DNA of 49,711 nucleotides, taken from NCBI GenBank assembly GCA_035316885.1, contig DATHII010000121.1, positions 1 to 49,711 on the forward strand, written 5' to 3'. Made by a program: the position numbers and the translations under genes. The notes under the pieces were generated by a model that saw only the letters and a program-made list of their open reading frames with translations, was not told the origin of the DNA and searched no databases. The stretch is from DASRTE01 sp035316885 (GTDB lineage: Bacteria > Actinomycetota > Actinomycetes > Jiangellales > Jiangellaceae). This document shows positions 39,051 through 46,524 of this stretch, piece after piece; the first letter of the stretch is position 1; every line of letters begins with the position of its first letter.

Positions 39051-39443
39051 TCACCAGCCTTCGTACGGCGGCTCGCGGCGCTCGACCTCGTTCCAGTAAT
39101 CGCGATGGTCGACCACCTGACCGTCGGCCCCGAATCGGAGCATCGTGGTGCCGGCCATGGTGAGTCGCCGGCCATTCTCGACCCACGTCGCCCACCACTC
39201 GACCGCGGCACGGTCGCCCATCGCAACCGGCATGCCGAACCAGCACTCGACGTGCTCTTCCACCGCGAAGTTCTCCCGCAGGTAGTGGCGAACGCCGGAG
39301 ACACCGAGGTCCGGCGCGCGAAAGGCCAATGCGCGGTACTCGGCATCCTCGGCGTAGAGAGCCGCGATCGCGTCCACGTCGTGGTCGGGCCATGCCAAGG
39401 TCCACGTCTCCGCCCAGCGACGGGCAGCAGTCTCGAGGTCCAT
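39051..39443 (-). CDS. SnoaL/NTF2-like protein
   Basis: 130 residues with the full small NTF2-like pattern: RRWAETWTLAWPDHDVDAIA, then ALYAEDAEYRALAFRAPDLG, GVSGVRHYLRENFAVEEHVE and TTMLRFGADGQVVDHRDYWN. Such proteins bind small molecules or act as isomerases; this one has no identified substrate. The ATG at 39443 is clear. It is a separate gene from the operon NTF2-like protein at 17590 and is not closely similar to it by eye. Confidence 0.82.
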   Translation of the reverse strand: MDLETAARRWAETWTLAWPDHDVDAIAALYAEDAEYRALAFRAPDLGVSGVRHYLRENFAVEEHVECWFGMPVAMGDRAAVEWWATWVENGRRLTMAGTTMLRFGADGQVVDHRDYWNEVERREPPYEGW

Positions 39444-39501
39444 GACCTGGATGCTAGGTTAGCGCCGCCAATCCAGTGCAGGCGCCGGATGCGACCGCCT
39501 C

Positions 39502-39693
39502 CTAACTGCTCCCCATGGCCGCCCGGTCCTGTTCGCTGAGCTGGATGATCTGGACGTAGTTGCCGTCGGGGTCACGTGCGGTCGCGAACAGGCTGCCGCC
39601 GCGGTCCTCGAGTTCGGCCAACCACGTCACGCCCATGTCGTCCATCCGTGCGGCCACGGCACGGGCGTCGGCCACGTCGAAGTTGAGGATCAT
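39502..39693 (-). pseudogene. C-terminal half of a VOC (glyoxalase-like) protein
   Basis: 63 residues: MILNFDVADARAVAARMDDM, then GVTWLAELEDRGGSLFATAR and DPDGNYVQIIQLSEQ. The DPDGN-x-x-x-IIQL end is diagnostic of the VOC superfamily, which includes glyoxalases and bleomycin resistance proteins. A whole VOC protein is about 120-130 residues; the first beta-alpha-beta-beta-beta module is missing. Upstream bases (39694-39760) give no continuation in any frame. I take it as a truncated remnant. Confidence 0.6.
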
Positions 39694-39887
39694 CCGTCCG
39701 CGCTCGGGGCACGGCGAAACTCATCGCTCGGCCTCAGCCGGTCGGACCGTGCATGTCCCATCCGGGTACCTCCATCATCTGGAACGTCAGTTCGTCACGG
39801 ACTTCCTGCTCACGGTGTCGGCAGCGCGCGTCGATGTCGAGTGTGGCGCCGCATCGGTGCTGCCGAGATCCGGTCGCGAGGACCCCA

Positions 39888-39992
39888 GTGTTGCTGGTCC
39901 GGGTGAAGCGTAAATACGACCCGGACGACTGGTTCAGCTTCCCGCAGTCACTCGGCAGCCCTAGCGCGGGCACCGGACTCGGAGGGAACTGA
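39888..39992 (+). pseudogene. C-terminal remnant of a berberine-bridge (BBE)-type FAD oxidoreductase
   Basis: The frame reads VLLVRVKRKYDPDDWFSFPQ and then SLGSP before TGA at 39990-39992. The RVKRKYDPD-x-x-F-x-FPQS pattern is the very end of FAD-linked oxidases with a BBE domain (usually about 450 residues). Upstream in this frame the sequence is Arg/Ser-rich and unrelated. The 400-bp interval 39694-40093 therefore contains only this tail and non-coding-like sequence. Confidence 0.5.
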
Positions 39993-40093
39993 GACGACCT
40001 CGTAGCCCTCGGGTGTCTCACCGTGCGCCTACGCTTCCAGGAGGGGACGGCTGTTTCTTTCGCCGTCGCAGAGTCCCCACCCGGAGGGCCCAC

Positions 40094-40705
40094 GTGACCG
40101 TCGAGTTCCTGGTGACCACGCTGATCATCGTCGCGACGCCTGGCACCGGAGTGATCTACACACTGGCCGCGGGCCTCTCGCGTGGAGGTCGCGCAAGCGT
40201 CATCGCCGCGGTCGGTTGCACGCTTGGAATCGTCCCGCACATGATCGCGGCAATCACTGGCCTCGCGGCACTCCTACACACGAGTGCGCTTGCGTTTCAG
40301 ACTCTGAAGTACCTGGGTGTGGCGTACCTGCTCTACCTGGCGTGGGCGACGCTGAAGGAGAAAGGTGCACTGGCAGTTGAGGGAGACACCGCACCGCGAT
40401 CGGCGTCCAAGGTCATTCTCTCTGGCATCCTGATCAACATCCTCAACCCCAAGCTGACGATCTTCTTCTTCGCCTTCCTGCCACAGTTCGTCAGCGCCAG
40501 CGACCCCAACGCCTTCGTACGGATGCTCGGACTGAGTGCCGTCTTCATGTTGTTCACGTTCGTCGTGTTCGGCGCATACGGGGTGTTCGCCGCCGCGGTG
40601 AGGAACCACATCGTCTCTCGCCCTCGCGTGATGACCTGGATGCGGCGCGTCTTCGCCGGCTCTTTCGTCGCGCTCGGGGCCAGGCTGGCCGTCACTATCC
40701 GATGA
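40094..40705 (+). CDS. LysE/RhtB family exporter
   Basis: 203 residues with about six membrane helices. The RhtB/LysE hallmark ATPGTGVIYTLAAGLSRGGR is at the N terminus, then GVAYLLYLAWATLKEKG, and the conserved ILSGILINILNPKLTIFFFA. These exporters remove amino acids such as homoserine, threonine or lysine. The start is the GTG at 40094 with GGAGGG 5 bases upstream; the upstream extension is not family-like. Immediately downstream (40706-40879) there is only a hairpin. The substrate cannot be predicted. Confidence 0.9.
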   Translation: MTVEFLVTTLIIVATPGTGVIYTLAAGLSRGGRASVIAAVGCTLGIVPHMIAAITGLAALLHTSALAFQTLKYLGVAYLLYLAWATLKEKGALAVEGDTAPRSASKVILSGILINILNPKLTIFFFAFLPQFVSASDPNAFVRMLGLSAVFMLFTFVVFGAYGVFAAAVRNHIVSRPRVMTWMRRVFAGSFVALGARLAVTIR

Positions 40706-40785
40706 GGCCGCCAGCCCGAGGTGCAGGGCCGCGACTTCTGTGCCGACATCCACGAGATCATCGGCTGAGCCTCGACACATCAGCG

Positions 40786-40821
40786 GCGCCCGGTTTGGCC
40801 CTGGTCCTTGTGGCCGGGCGC
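40786..40821. terminator. Inverted repeat between the exporter and dodecin genes
   Basis: GCGCCCGG (40786-40793) and CCGGGCGC (40814-40821) form an 8-bp perfect stem with a 20-nt loop. There is no T-run. It may end the exporter transcript, but it is 80 bp from the stop and could also be regulatory. Confidence 0.3.
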
Positions 40822-40879
40822 GTCACTCCAGTAGGACTGTCCAGACAACAAGCGTGCGGGGTCGGGCGAGGAGGGTCGG

Positions 40880-41089
40880 ATGAGCGTTTACCGGGTGACC
40901 GAGGTCATCGGCACCAGTGCGGAGTCCTGGGAGGACGCCGCGTCAGTCGCCGTAAAGACGGCGAGCCAGACGATCCGCGATCTCAGGGTCGCCGAGGTCG
41001 TGGCACAGGACATCCATCTGGCCGAGGACGGCGGTATCACCTACCGCACGAAGGTCAGCATTTCGTTCAAGTATGAGAGCGGGGAGTAG
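40880..41089 (+). CDS. Dodecin family flavin-binding protein
   Basis: 69 residues, a full-length dodecin: MSVYRVTEVIGTSAESWEDA, then ASVAVKTASQTIRDLRVAEV and a last strand ITYRTKVSISFKYE. Dodecins form dodecamers that store or buffer riboflavin, FMN or CoA. The ATG at 40880 is preceded by GAGGAGGG. A GC-rich hairpin follows the stop. The gene stands alone. Confidence 0.93.
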   Translation: MSVYRVTEVIGTSAESWEDAASVAVKTASQTIRDLRVAEVVAQDIHLAEDGGITYRTKVSISFKYESGE

Positions 41090-41114
41090 GCCAGCACCGG
41101 CGAGTAGACCATCG

Positions 41115-41129
41115 GGCGGCCCCGCCGCC
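41115..41129 (+). terminator. Likely terminator hairpin after dodecin
   Basis: GGCGGC (41115-41120), a CCC loop and GCCGCC (41124-41129) form a short, very stable stem-loop 26 bp after the dodecin stop. It has no T-run, as is common in actinobacteria. Confidence 0.4.
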
Positions 41130-41244
41130 GGCCAGCGAAGGGGTCGTACGGTGGGCAGGCACATCGCCTGGCGGATCCGTCGTTCGGGCTCAGATAGTGC
41201 TGCCGTCTAAGCAGTGAGCCCCATCGGCATCGCGAAGGGCTCCC

Positions 41245-42108
41245 ATGTCGGCTTCCGCGTCACCTCTCCGTCGATCGGTCATCGTCACCAGGCTTCGGGA
41301 CGCCGGGTGCGTCTTCGCCGAGGACGAGGCTCGGTTGCTCATGTCCGCGGCACGCACGCCGGCCGACCTGGCCGCCATGGTGGATCGGCGAGCCGCCGGC
41401 CTGCCCCTCGAACACGTCCTCGGCTGGGCGGAGTTCTGCGGCCTGCGGATAGCCGTGGACCCCGGGGTCTTCGTACCCCGCCGCCGCACCGAGTTCCTTG
41501 TCCGCCAGGCCGCCGCCGTCGCCCGGCCTCGAGCCGTCGTCGTCGACCTGTGCTGCGGCTCGGGCGCGGTGGGCGCCGCGCTCGCAGCGGCCCTGGACCG
41601 GGTCGAGTTGTACGCCGTCGACGTCGACCCCGCCGCGGTGCGGTGCGCCCGCCGCAACGTCGCCGCCGCCGGTGGTCAGGTGTACGAAGGTGACCTCTAC
41701 CAGCCCCTGCCCGCGACGCTGCGCGGCCGCGTCGACGTCCTGGTCGCCAACGCGCCCTACGTACCCACCGAGGCGGTCGGGCTGCTCCCCCCGGAGGCCC
41801 GCACACACGAGCCGCGGGTGGCGCTCGACGGTGGGATGGACGGACTCAAGGTCCTGCGGCGGGTGTCCGCGGCGGCGGCGCTGTGGCTGGCACCGGGCGG
41901 GCACCTGCTGGTCGAGACGAGCGAACGCCAGGCACCCCAGACCGTCGAGGCGTTTGCCCGCAACGGACTGAACCCGCAGGTGGCCAACTCCGACGAGCTG
42001 AACGCCACCGTCGTCATCGGAACCAGGCCCACGCCTCCACGCGATCAGGAGGGATACTCAGCGCTGTCGCACACGGCGACCCGCACCGACGTCACGACCT
42101 CCACTTGA
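41245..42108 (+). CDS. HemK-like protein N5-glutamine methyltransferase (putative)
   Basis: 287 residues. A class I SAM-dependent methyltransferase similar to PrmC/HemK, which methylate glutamine in release factors. The SAM motif is AVVVDLCCGSGAVGAALAAA, and the HemK-type NPPY catalytic motif appears as the variant VANAPYVPTEAVGLLPPEAR, as in a PrmC paralogue group of actinobacteria. RRRTEFLVRQ is another family landmark. The C-terminal 25 residues (after GTRPTPP) are less conserved. The stop overlaps the convergent thiol-disulfide protein by 17 bp. The target glutamine protein is unknown; the true PrmC gene is expected elsewhere next to prfA. Confidence 0.87.
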   Translation: MSASASPLRRSVIVTRLRDAGCVFAEDEARLLMSAARTPADLAAMVDRRAAGLPLEHVLGWAEFCGLRIAVDPGVFVPRRRTEFLVRQAAAVARPRAVVVDLCCGSGAVGAALAAALDRVELYAVDVDPAAVRCARRNVAAAGGQVYEGDLYQPLPATLRGRVDVLVANAPYVPTEAVGLLPPEARTHEPRVALDGGMDGLKVLRRVSAAAALWLAPGGHLLVETSERQAPQTVEAFARNGLNPQVANSDELNATVVIGTRPTPPRDQEGYSALSHTATRTDVTTST

Positions 42109-42637
42109 TGGAGCAGCCCATGCTCGGCCGATGTGGTTCTGGCACCGGCTCACCGGCCAGCACCTGGGAGATTGCGGCGCCGAGGAGTGCTCCAGTGACC
42201 GGCTTGCCGTTGCCCGGCGTGGACTCATCGAACGCGCCGCGGTAGGCCAGCCGACGCTGTGCGTCGTAGAGGAAGAAGTCCGGCGTACAGGCCGCGGCAT
42301 AGGCCCGGCCGACTGTCTGGTCGTTGTCGAGCAGGTACGGGAATGTCCAGGACGCACGCCGCGCCTGCTCGGCAAGGCGCTCAGGTCGATCGTCCGGGTA
42401 GGCCTCCGAGTCGTTGGTGCAGATGCCCACGACGGCCAGGCTCGCGTACCCAGAGAGCAGCCGGCCTAGCTCGGATTCGATGTGTCGAACGTACGGGCAG
42501 TGGTTGCACAGGAACGCGACCAGCAGCGCGGGCGCATCGGCGAGGTCGTCGCGGCGCAGCGTGCTGCCGGTGGTGTCGCCCAGCATGAAGTCGGGTGCAG
42601 GTGTGCCCACCGGCACCATCAGCGATGAGACAGCCAT
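42092..42637 (-). CDS. Thioredoxin-fold (AhpC/TSA-like) protein
   Basis: 181 residues. The N-terminal part has the AhpC/TSA pattern GTPAPDFMLGDTTGSTLRRD, and the active-site region LLVAFLCNHCPYVRHIESEL contains a Cys-x-x-Cys pair (CNHC), with the family cis-proline in ACTPDFFLYDA. Such proteins are usually called thioredoxin family or redoxin proteins; they can act as peroxidases or thiol oxidoreductases. There is no signal peptide, so a cytoplasmic role is likely. It converges on the methyltransferase gene. Upstream, 42638-42785 holds no gene. Confidence 0.87.
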   Translation of the reverse strand: MAVSSLMVPVGTPAPDFMLGDTTGSTLRRDDLADAPALLVAFLCNHCPYVRHIESELGRLLSGYASLAVVGICTNDSEAYPDDRPERLAEQARRASWTFPYLLDNDQTVGRAYAAACTPDFFLYDAQRRLAYRGAFDESTPGNGKPVTGALLGAAISQVLAGEPVPEPHRPSMGCSIKWRS

Positions 42638-42785
42638 GCAGGTCAGCGTACAAAGGCGACGAGCCGACGACGTCCTGGAGCCTGGAGCGGATCGTAGACC
42701 GCTGGTCGGGCCGATTCCCAGGGCTTCGATAGCAGAGATCCCGCACGGGCACGGTATTTCGACTCATCCATCGAGGAGATCTTCG

Positions 42786-42947
42786 ATGTCGGCGAATGAC
42801 CCAACCACCCACAAGCCCACGAAGCAGCGTTGGGCGCTGCCACTTCTGGCGGCCTTACTGGTGCTGAGCCGTTCAGCGAGACGGTCGCCGGCCTCCTGGA
42901 CCGCCGCGATGAGCGGATCAACAGGATCGACAGCGAGGCAACGATGA
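42786..42947 (+). CDS. Small hydrophobic ORF, possibly frameshifted
   Basis: ATG at 42786 has a very good ribosome site (GAGGAG at 42773-42778, spacing 7). It starts MSANDPTTHKPTKQRWALPL and LAALLVL, a polar head then a membrane helix. In this frame the rest turns Ser/Arg-rich and ends at 42947. The neighbouring frame from about 42850 reads AEPFSETVAGLLDRRDERIN and RIDSEATMIAGMAAGP, which looks coding. A single-base shift in a small single-span membrane protein is likely. I do not recognise it. This covers the otherwise empty 350 bp between the redoxin and the winged-helix gene. Confidence 0.35.
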   Translation: MSANDPTTHKPTKQRWALPLLAALLVLSRSARRSPASWTAAMSGSTGSTARQR

Positions 42948-42987
42948 TCGCCGGGATGGCAGCGGGACCAGCCCATGAGCTGAGCTA

Positions 42988-44166
42988 TCAGCGCGCATCA
43001 TTGGCCGTGCCTGCAACAACCTTCGACAGCGGCGAGGGGAACCTCTGCAGCACCCGGGTGCCACCGAACCACTCTGTCAGGCGCGCCGCCTCGTACTCGG
43101 CGGCGCGCAGGCCTTCGGCGCCGACGTCTTCGAGCATCTGCAGGACGACCTCGCCCGTTTCGCTCTGGCGCCAACCACCCACGATTCGCCCGTCCCACCA
43201 CACCGTGGGTCCGGCGTTACCGCTGGTGTCGAACAATTGCGACTTGTACGGGCCGAGGTACCAGTCCCGCTCGAACCAGCCCATCGTGGTCGGATCCAGC
43301 GGCGGCAGAAGCGCGGCCCACGGCTCGACCGGATCGGTCGCCTCGAGGTCGTCGCGCAGCAGGTATCCACTCTGTCCGTCGAGATCGACCTCCACCGCGT
43401 CAAGATCGGCCAGCGCCCGGCGAACGGCCGCGATGGTCGACCCGAGCCACCACTTGACATCCACCGCTGTACCGGGGCCAAAGGCGCGCAGCCATTGCTC
43501 GACCAGTCCCGCCACGCCCTCGGCTTCGGAATGAGCTGCGATCTCCTCCCCCAGCCAGGACTTCATGGAGGCCCAGTACGGCCGAGATGTGTTCCACCCG
43601 CCGTCGTTCGACGCTCGCACGACCTGCCCCGCTGCGGACAGCGTGGTCAATACGCGGGGTCCGACCGGCGCCTGGCCACCCCAGGACTTCCCATCCCCAT
43701 AGGCGATCGAGCCGCCCAGCAACGGAATCTCGGCGCGGAGTTCCGACGATGTGGCCTCGCGCCCCTCGGACAGCGCCGCCAGCACTTGCTCCCCAGCCTC
43801 GGACAGCCAGCGCTCACCGTCCCTGTGTAGCCCGGCCGCCTCGACGTCGCGAATTAACGTTCGCCGCTCGCTGCGCGCCACGCGGCTGCTGGCCCCTGCC
43901 TGCGCGAGACCCATGGTTTCCCGCGGGAAGACGAACAGGGTACGGCGCATCGCCAGATGCTTGACCAGCGACCGGTCGACGTACAACGCACGCTCCAGAT
44001 CGGCGACCGTCATGCCGTCCATGCGCACCCAGGCAGACAGATAGACCGTCCCGGGATCGGACCCGTGCAGGCAGACCATGCTCCTGGCCGCCTCCACGAC
44101 ATCACCCGCCCGATGGCCATGCGCCAAGCGGTGACGACAGGCCAGCCGGGCTCTGCGCTCCGCCAC
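42988..44166 (-). CDS. Winged-helix DNA-binding protein (HTH_42, YcaQ-like)
   Basis: 392 residues from the GTG at 44166, preceded by AAGGA. The family includes YcaQ-type DNA glycosylases for interstrand crosslinks and crosslink-protection proteins such as AlkX/AlkZ. Landmarks are YLSAWVRMDGMTVADLERAL, MRRTLFVFPRETMGLAQA, ELRAEIPLLGGSIAYGDGKS, WLRAFGPGTAVDVKWWLGST and PTVWWDGRIVGGWRQSETGE. The crosslink-specific QxQ catalytic pair is not evident to my eye. It is a single gene, divergent from the ArsR regulator at 44347. Confidence 0.85.
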   Translation of the reverse strand: MAERRARLACRHRLAHGHRAGDVVEAARSMVCLHGSDPGTVYLSAWVRMDGMTVADLERALYVDRSLVKHLAMRRTLFVFPRETMGLAQAGASSRVARSERRTLIRDVEAAGLHRDGERWLSEAGEQVLAALSEGREATSSELRAEIPLLGGSIAYGDGKSWGGQAPVGPRVLTTLSAAGQVVRASNDGGWNTSRPYWASMKSWLGEEIAAHSEAEGVAGLVEQWLRAFGPGTAVDVKWWLGSTIAAVRRALADLDAVEVDLDGQSGYLLRDDLEATDPVEPWAALLPPLDPTTMGWFERDWYLGPYKSQLFDTSGNAGPTVWWDGRIVGGWRQSETGEVVLQMLEDVGAEGLRAAEYEAARLTEWFGGTRVLQRFPSPLSKVVAGTANDAR

Positions 44167-44314
44167 CTTGATCCTTCGCACGACGAGATCCTCCCACCGC
44201 CGTCGTCGCGACCGCCCAGCGCGACCGAGCCGTTCTCGCGCGCAGGTCGCGGTGCGCGGATGGCGATCGTCATGGTGGCGTTGCTGTCGGCGGCCTTCTG
44301 CCTCCGACTTTGAC

Positions 44315-44334
44315 AGGCAAGCGGCCACTTGCCT
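44315..44334. promoter_or_regulatory. Candidate ArsR operator (inverted repeat)
   Basis: AGGCAAG (44315-44321) and CTTGCCT (44328-44334) form 7-base perfect arms with a 6-bp spacer, ending 12 bp before the ArsR ATG at 44347. ArsR-type regulators commonly bind such repeats at their own promoters. Confidence 0.5.
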
Positions 44335-44346
44335 ATGGTATGGAAC

Positions 44347-44619
44347 ATGGTCGATGTCTTTCGGGCGCTCGCCGACCCGACGAGGAGGGGGATCATCGAT
44401 GAGCTGACCGAGCGAGACGGGCAAACGCTATTCGAGATCTGCTCTCGATTGACGGTGAAGCACGGGTTGGGCTCGTCGCGACAGGCGATCTCTCAGCATC
44501 TTGGCGTGCTGGAGTCGGCGGGGATTGTGAGGACGAGGAAGGAGGGCAGGTACAAGTTCCATTTCATCGACACGGAACCGTTGAAGAGCATCATCGACCG
44601 ATGGCGGCTCAACGAATGA
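44347..44619 (+). CDS. ArsR family regulator
   Basis: 90 residues. Winged-helix pattern VDVFRALADPTRRGIIDELT, then TLFEICSRLTVKHGLGSSRQ followed by AISQHLGVLESAGIVRTRKE and GRYKFHFIDTEPLKSIIDRW. This is the ArsR group often encoded just before a VOC or START/SRPBCC (AHSA1) gene; no metal-binding cysteines are evident, so it is probably not a metal sensor. In this copy the ATG at 44347 is preceded by an inverted repeat. The broken VOC gene overlaps its stop by 4 bp (ATGA). Confidence 0.9.
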   Translation: MVDVFRALADPTRRGIIDELTERDGQTLFEICSRLTVKHGLGSSRQAISQHLGVLESAGIVRTRKEGRYKFHFIDTEPLKSIIDRWRLNE

Positions 44620-45016
44620 GGGTGAGCAGGATGAAGATCTATGTGACGAGCATCTATGTGGATGACCAGGAGAAGGCGCTGGGGTTCTACACCGAGATCC
44701 TCGGGTTGTGAAGAAGGCCGACATCCCGCTGTGGGAAGCGCGTTGGCTGACGGTCGTGTCGCCAGAAGACCCAGGTAGTACCGAGCTCCTTCTTGAGCCG
44801 AGCGACCACCCTGCCGTGAGGCCGTTCAAACAGGCCCTGGTGAGCGACGGCATTCCGTTCACGTCGTTGGCGGTCGATGATGTGAACGCCGAATTCGAAC
44901 GGCTCCGGGCACTGGGCGTTCGGTTCACGCAGGAGCCCGTCGAGATGGGTTCGGTCACCACGGCCGTCTTCGACGACACGTGCGGAAACCTCCTCCAGAT
45001 CGCGACCACGGGGTAG
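44616..45016 (+). pseudogene. VOC (glyoxalase-like) protein with a single frameshift
   Basis: From an ATG at 44616 (overlapping the ArsR stop) or 44631, the first frame gives MKIYVTSIYVDDQEKALGFY and TEILGL, then stops at 44711. The neighbouring frame picks up at 44708 with VKKADIPLWEARWLTVVSPE, then GSTELLLEPSDHPAVRPFKQ and FDDTCGNLLQIATTG. Joined, they make a normal VOC protein of about 130 residues. The ArsR-VOC pair is a common layout. One missing base near 44707 would explain it; sequencing error or a very recent mutation are both possible, since nothing else in the gene is damaged. Confidence 0.75.
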
Positions 45017-45082
45017 CGCCGTTGGCTGGAATCCCGCAAGGAGCTCGCCCAGTACAAGGAACGAACCACGAGAAGACGGCGC

Positions 45083-45526
45083 TTAGAGGAAGTGCACGTC
45101 GCCTTGGTGCTCGTCGTCGACGAGATGGTCGCAGGTGGGGCAGTACCACCGTGCCTCGATCGGTGTGCCACAGGCGGCGTGCCGGGGTGTCTCCTCCGGT
45201 GGAGTGTGTCGCGCGCCCCAATGCGCCAGGAGACGTAGCGCCCCCGCGAGTTCCTTGCCTTCCGCAGTCAGTTCGTAGGCGGAGCGTGGTGGCCGATCGG
45301 TGTAGGGCCGTGACACGAGCAGGGCATCACGCTCGAGCCGCTTGAGACGGTCGGACAGGATGTTCGGCGCGATGCCCGGGATCTGTTCGAGCAGCTCGTT
45401 GAACCGGCTTGGCCCGCTCAGGAGCGCCTCGACGACGAGGAGGCTCCACCGGTCGCCGACTCGGGTCAGTGCGTGCGCGAGCGGTGAGGAGGGGTGCTCG
45501 CGTCCTGGGCGCACCAGTTCAGCCAT
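45083..45526 (-). CDS. HxlR family regulator with a C-terminal zinc-ribbon-like motif
   Basis: 147 residues from the ATG at 45526; the open frame upstream is noise. HxlR winged helix: HALTRVGDRWSLLVVEALLS, then FNELLEQIPGIAPNILSDRL followed by KRLERDALLVSRPYTDRPPR and SAYELTAEGKELAGALRLLA. The extra C terminus has CGTPIEARWYCPTCDHLVDD, a Cys-x10-Cys-x2-Cys pattern that may bind zinc. The gene is divergent from the HtrA-like protease; a 28-bp perfect palindrome lies between, the likely operator. Confidence 0.88.
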   Translation of the reverse strand: MAELVRPGREHPSSPLAHALTRVGDRWSLLVVEALLSGPSRFNELLEQIPGIAPNILSDRLKRLERDALLVSRPYTDRPPRSAYELTAEGKELAGALRLLAHWGARHTPPEETPRHAACGTPIEARWYCPTCDHLVDDEHQGDVHFL

Positions 45527-45564
45527 CAGCTGATCGTATCCGTCGAGGCTTGACACACGAGCAG

Positions 45565-45592
45565 TGGATAGTAACTTGCAAGTTACTATCCA
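45565..45592. promoter_or_regulatory. 28-bp perfect palindrome, probable HxlR operator
   Basis: TGGATAGTAACTTG is followed directly by its exact reverse complement. The outer GCAG/CTGC extend the symmetry with a one-base slip. It lies between the divergent HxlR gene (start 45526) and the protease gene (start 45614). A TTGACA at 45550-45555 precedes it, with a possible -10 inside the palindrome, so a repressor bound here would block the plus-strand promoter. Confidence 0.7.
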
Positions 45593-45613
45593 ACTGCAGG
45601 AATGGGCGGTGAC

Positions 45614-46513
45614 ATGGGAGTTCTCGACGAGGTCCAGCAGGAGATCCGGCGGGTGGCCGAACGGGCCGGCGCGGCGGTGGTTGGCATTGGGCACCGCTGG
45701 GGCGCCGGATCCGGCGTGGTGCTCAGCGAGGGCCATGTGCTGACCAATGCCCACAACGTACGCAGCGACCGGATCGTGGTCACGTTCGCCGATGGGCATA
45801 CGGCCGATGGGCAGGTCCGCGCCGCGGACGTCGACGGGGATCTGGCCGTGGTCGAGGTCGACACCGCGGGAACTGCGTCCATCGAGTGGGCGGGCGAGCC
45901 GGCCCCGGGCATCGGTACGCCGGTCTTCGCACTCGCCAACCCGGGTGGGCGGGGGCTGCGGGTCACGCTGGGGTTCGTGACCGGCGTCGAGCGCAGTTTC
46001 CGGGGGCCGCGGGGTCGCCGGATCACCGGAACCCTCGAACACGACGCGCCGCTGCTGCCGGGCTCATCCGGTGGGCCGATCGTGACCGCCGACGGCCGGC
46101 TGCTCGGCGTGAACACCAACCGGCTCGGCGAGGGCTTCTACCTCGCGATCCCCGCCGACGAGACCCTTCGGACCCGCGTCGAGGAGCTCACCCGCGGGCA
46201 ATCGGCGACCCGGCCGCTCCTCGGGATCGGGGTGGCCCCGGCGCACGTCGCCAGGCGATTGCGGCGGGCGGTCGGCCTGCCCGAGGCCGACGGGCTGCTC
46301 GTTCGCCAGGTGGAGGACGACGGCCCCGCGTCGCGAGCCGGGCTTGCCCGAGGTGACCTGATCGTCGCGGCCGCCATGCGACCGGTCCACGGCATCGACG
46401 ACCTGTTCGATGCGCTCGACGCGGCACCCGATGGCCAGATCGACCTCACCGTGCTCCGCGGCGCCGACGAACGGACCATAACCGTGACGCTCGGCGAGCC
46501 TTCCGATGGCTGA
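45614..46513 (+). CDS. HtrA-like serine protease with a C-terminal PDZ domain
   Basis: 299 residues from the ATG at 45614; the ATG at 45602 is an alternative. Trypsin-like (S1C) catalytic residues: His in GHVLTNAHNVRSDRIVVTF, Asp in AADVDGDLAVVEVD, Ser in LLPGSSGGPIVTADGRLLGV. The C-terminal PDZ domain (about 200-295) has RPLLGIGVAPAHVARRLRRA, GLLVRQVEDDGPASRAGLAR and GDLIVAA. No signal peptide or membrane anchor is seen, unlike most HtrA proteins, so it appears cytoplasmic. It is divergent from the HxlR regulator across a 28-bp palindrome. Confidence 0.88.
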   Translation: MGVLDEVQQEIRRVAERAGAAVVGIGHRWGAGSGVVLSEGHVLTNAHNVRSDRIVVTFADGHTADGQVRAADVDGDLAVVEVDTAGTASIEWAGEPAPGIGTPVFALANPGGRGLRVTLGFVTGVERSFRGPRGRRITGTLEHDAPLLPGSSGGPIVTADGRLLGVNTNRLGEGFYLAIPADETLRTRVEELTRGQSATRPLLGIGVAPAHVARRLRRAVGLPEADGLLVRQVEDDGPASRAGLARGDLIVAAAMRPVHGIDDLFDALDAAPDGQIDLTVLRGADERTITVTLGEPSDG

Positions 46514-46524
46514 CTTCCAGCGAA

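Noticed and set aside
42414..42785. Plus-strand frame extending upstream of the small ORF at 42786
   Set aside because: It is antisense to the redoxin gene and has no protein-like features; the ORF starts at the ATG with GAGGAG.
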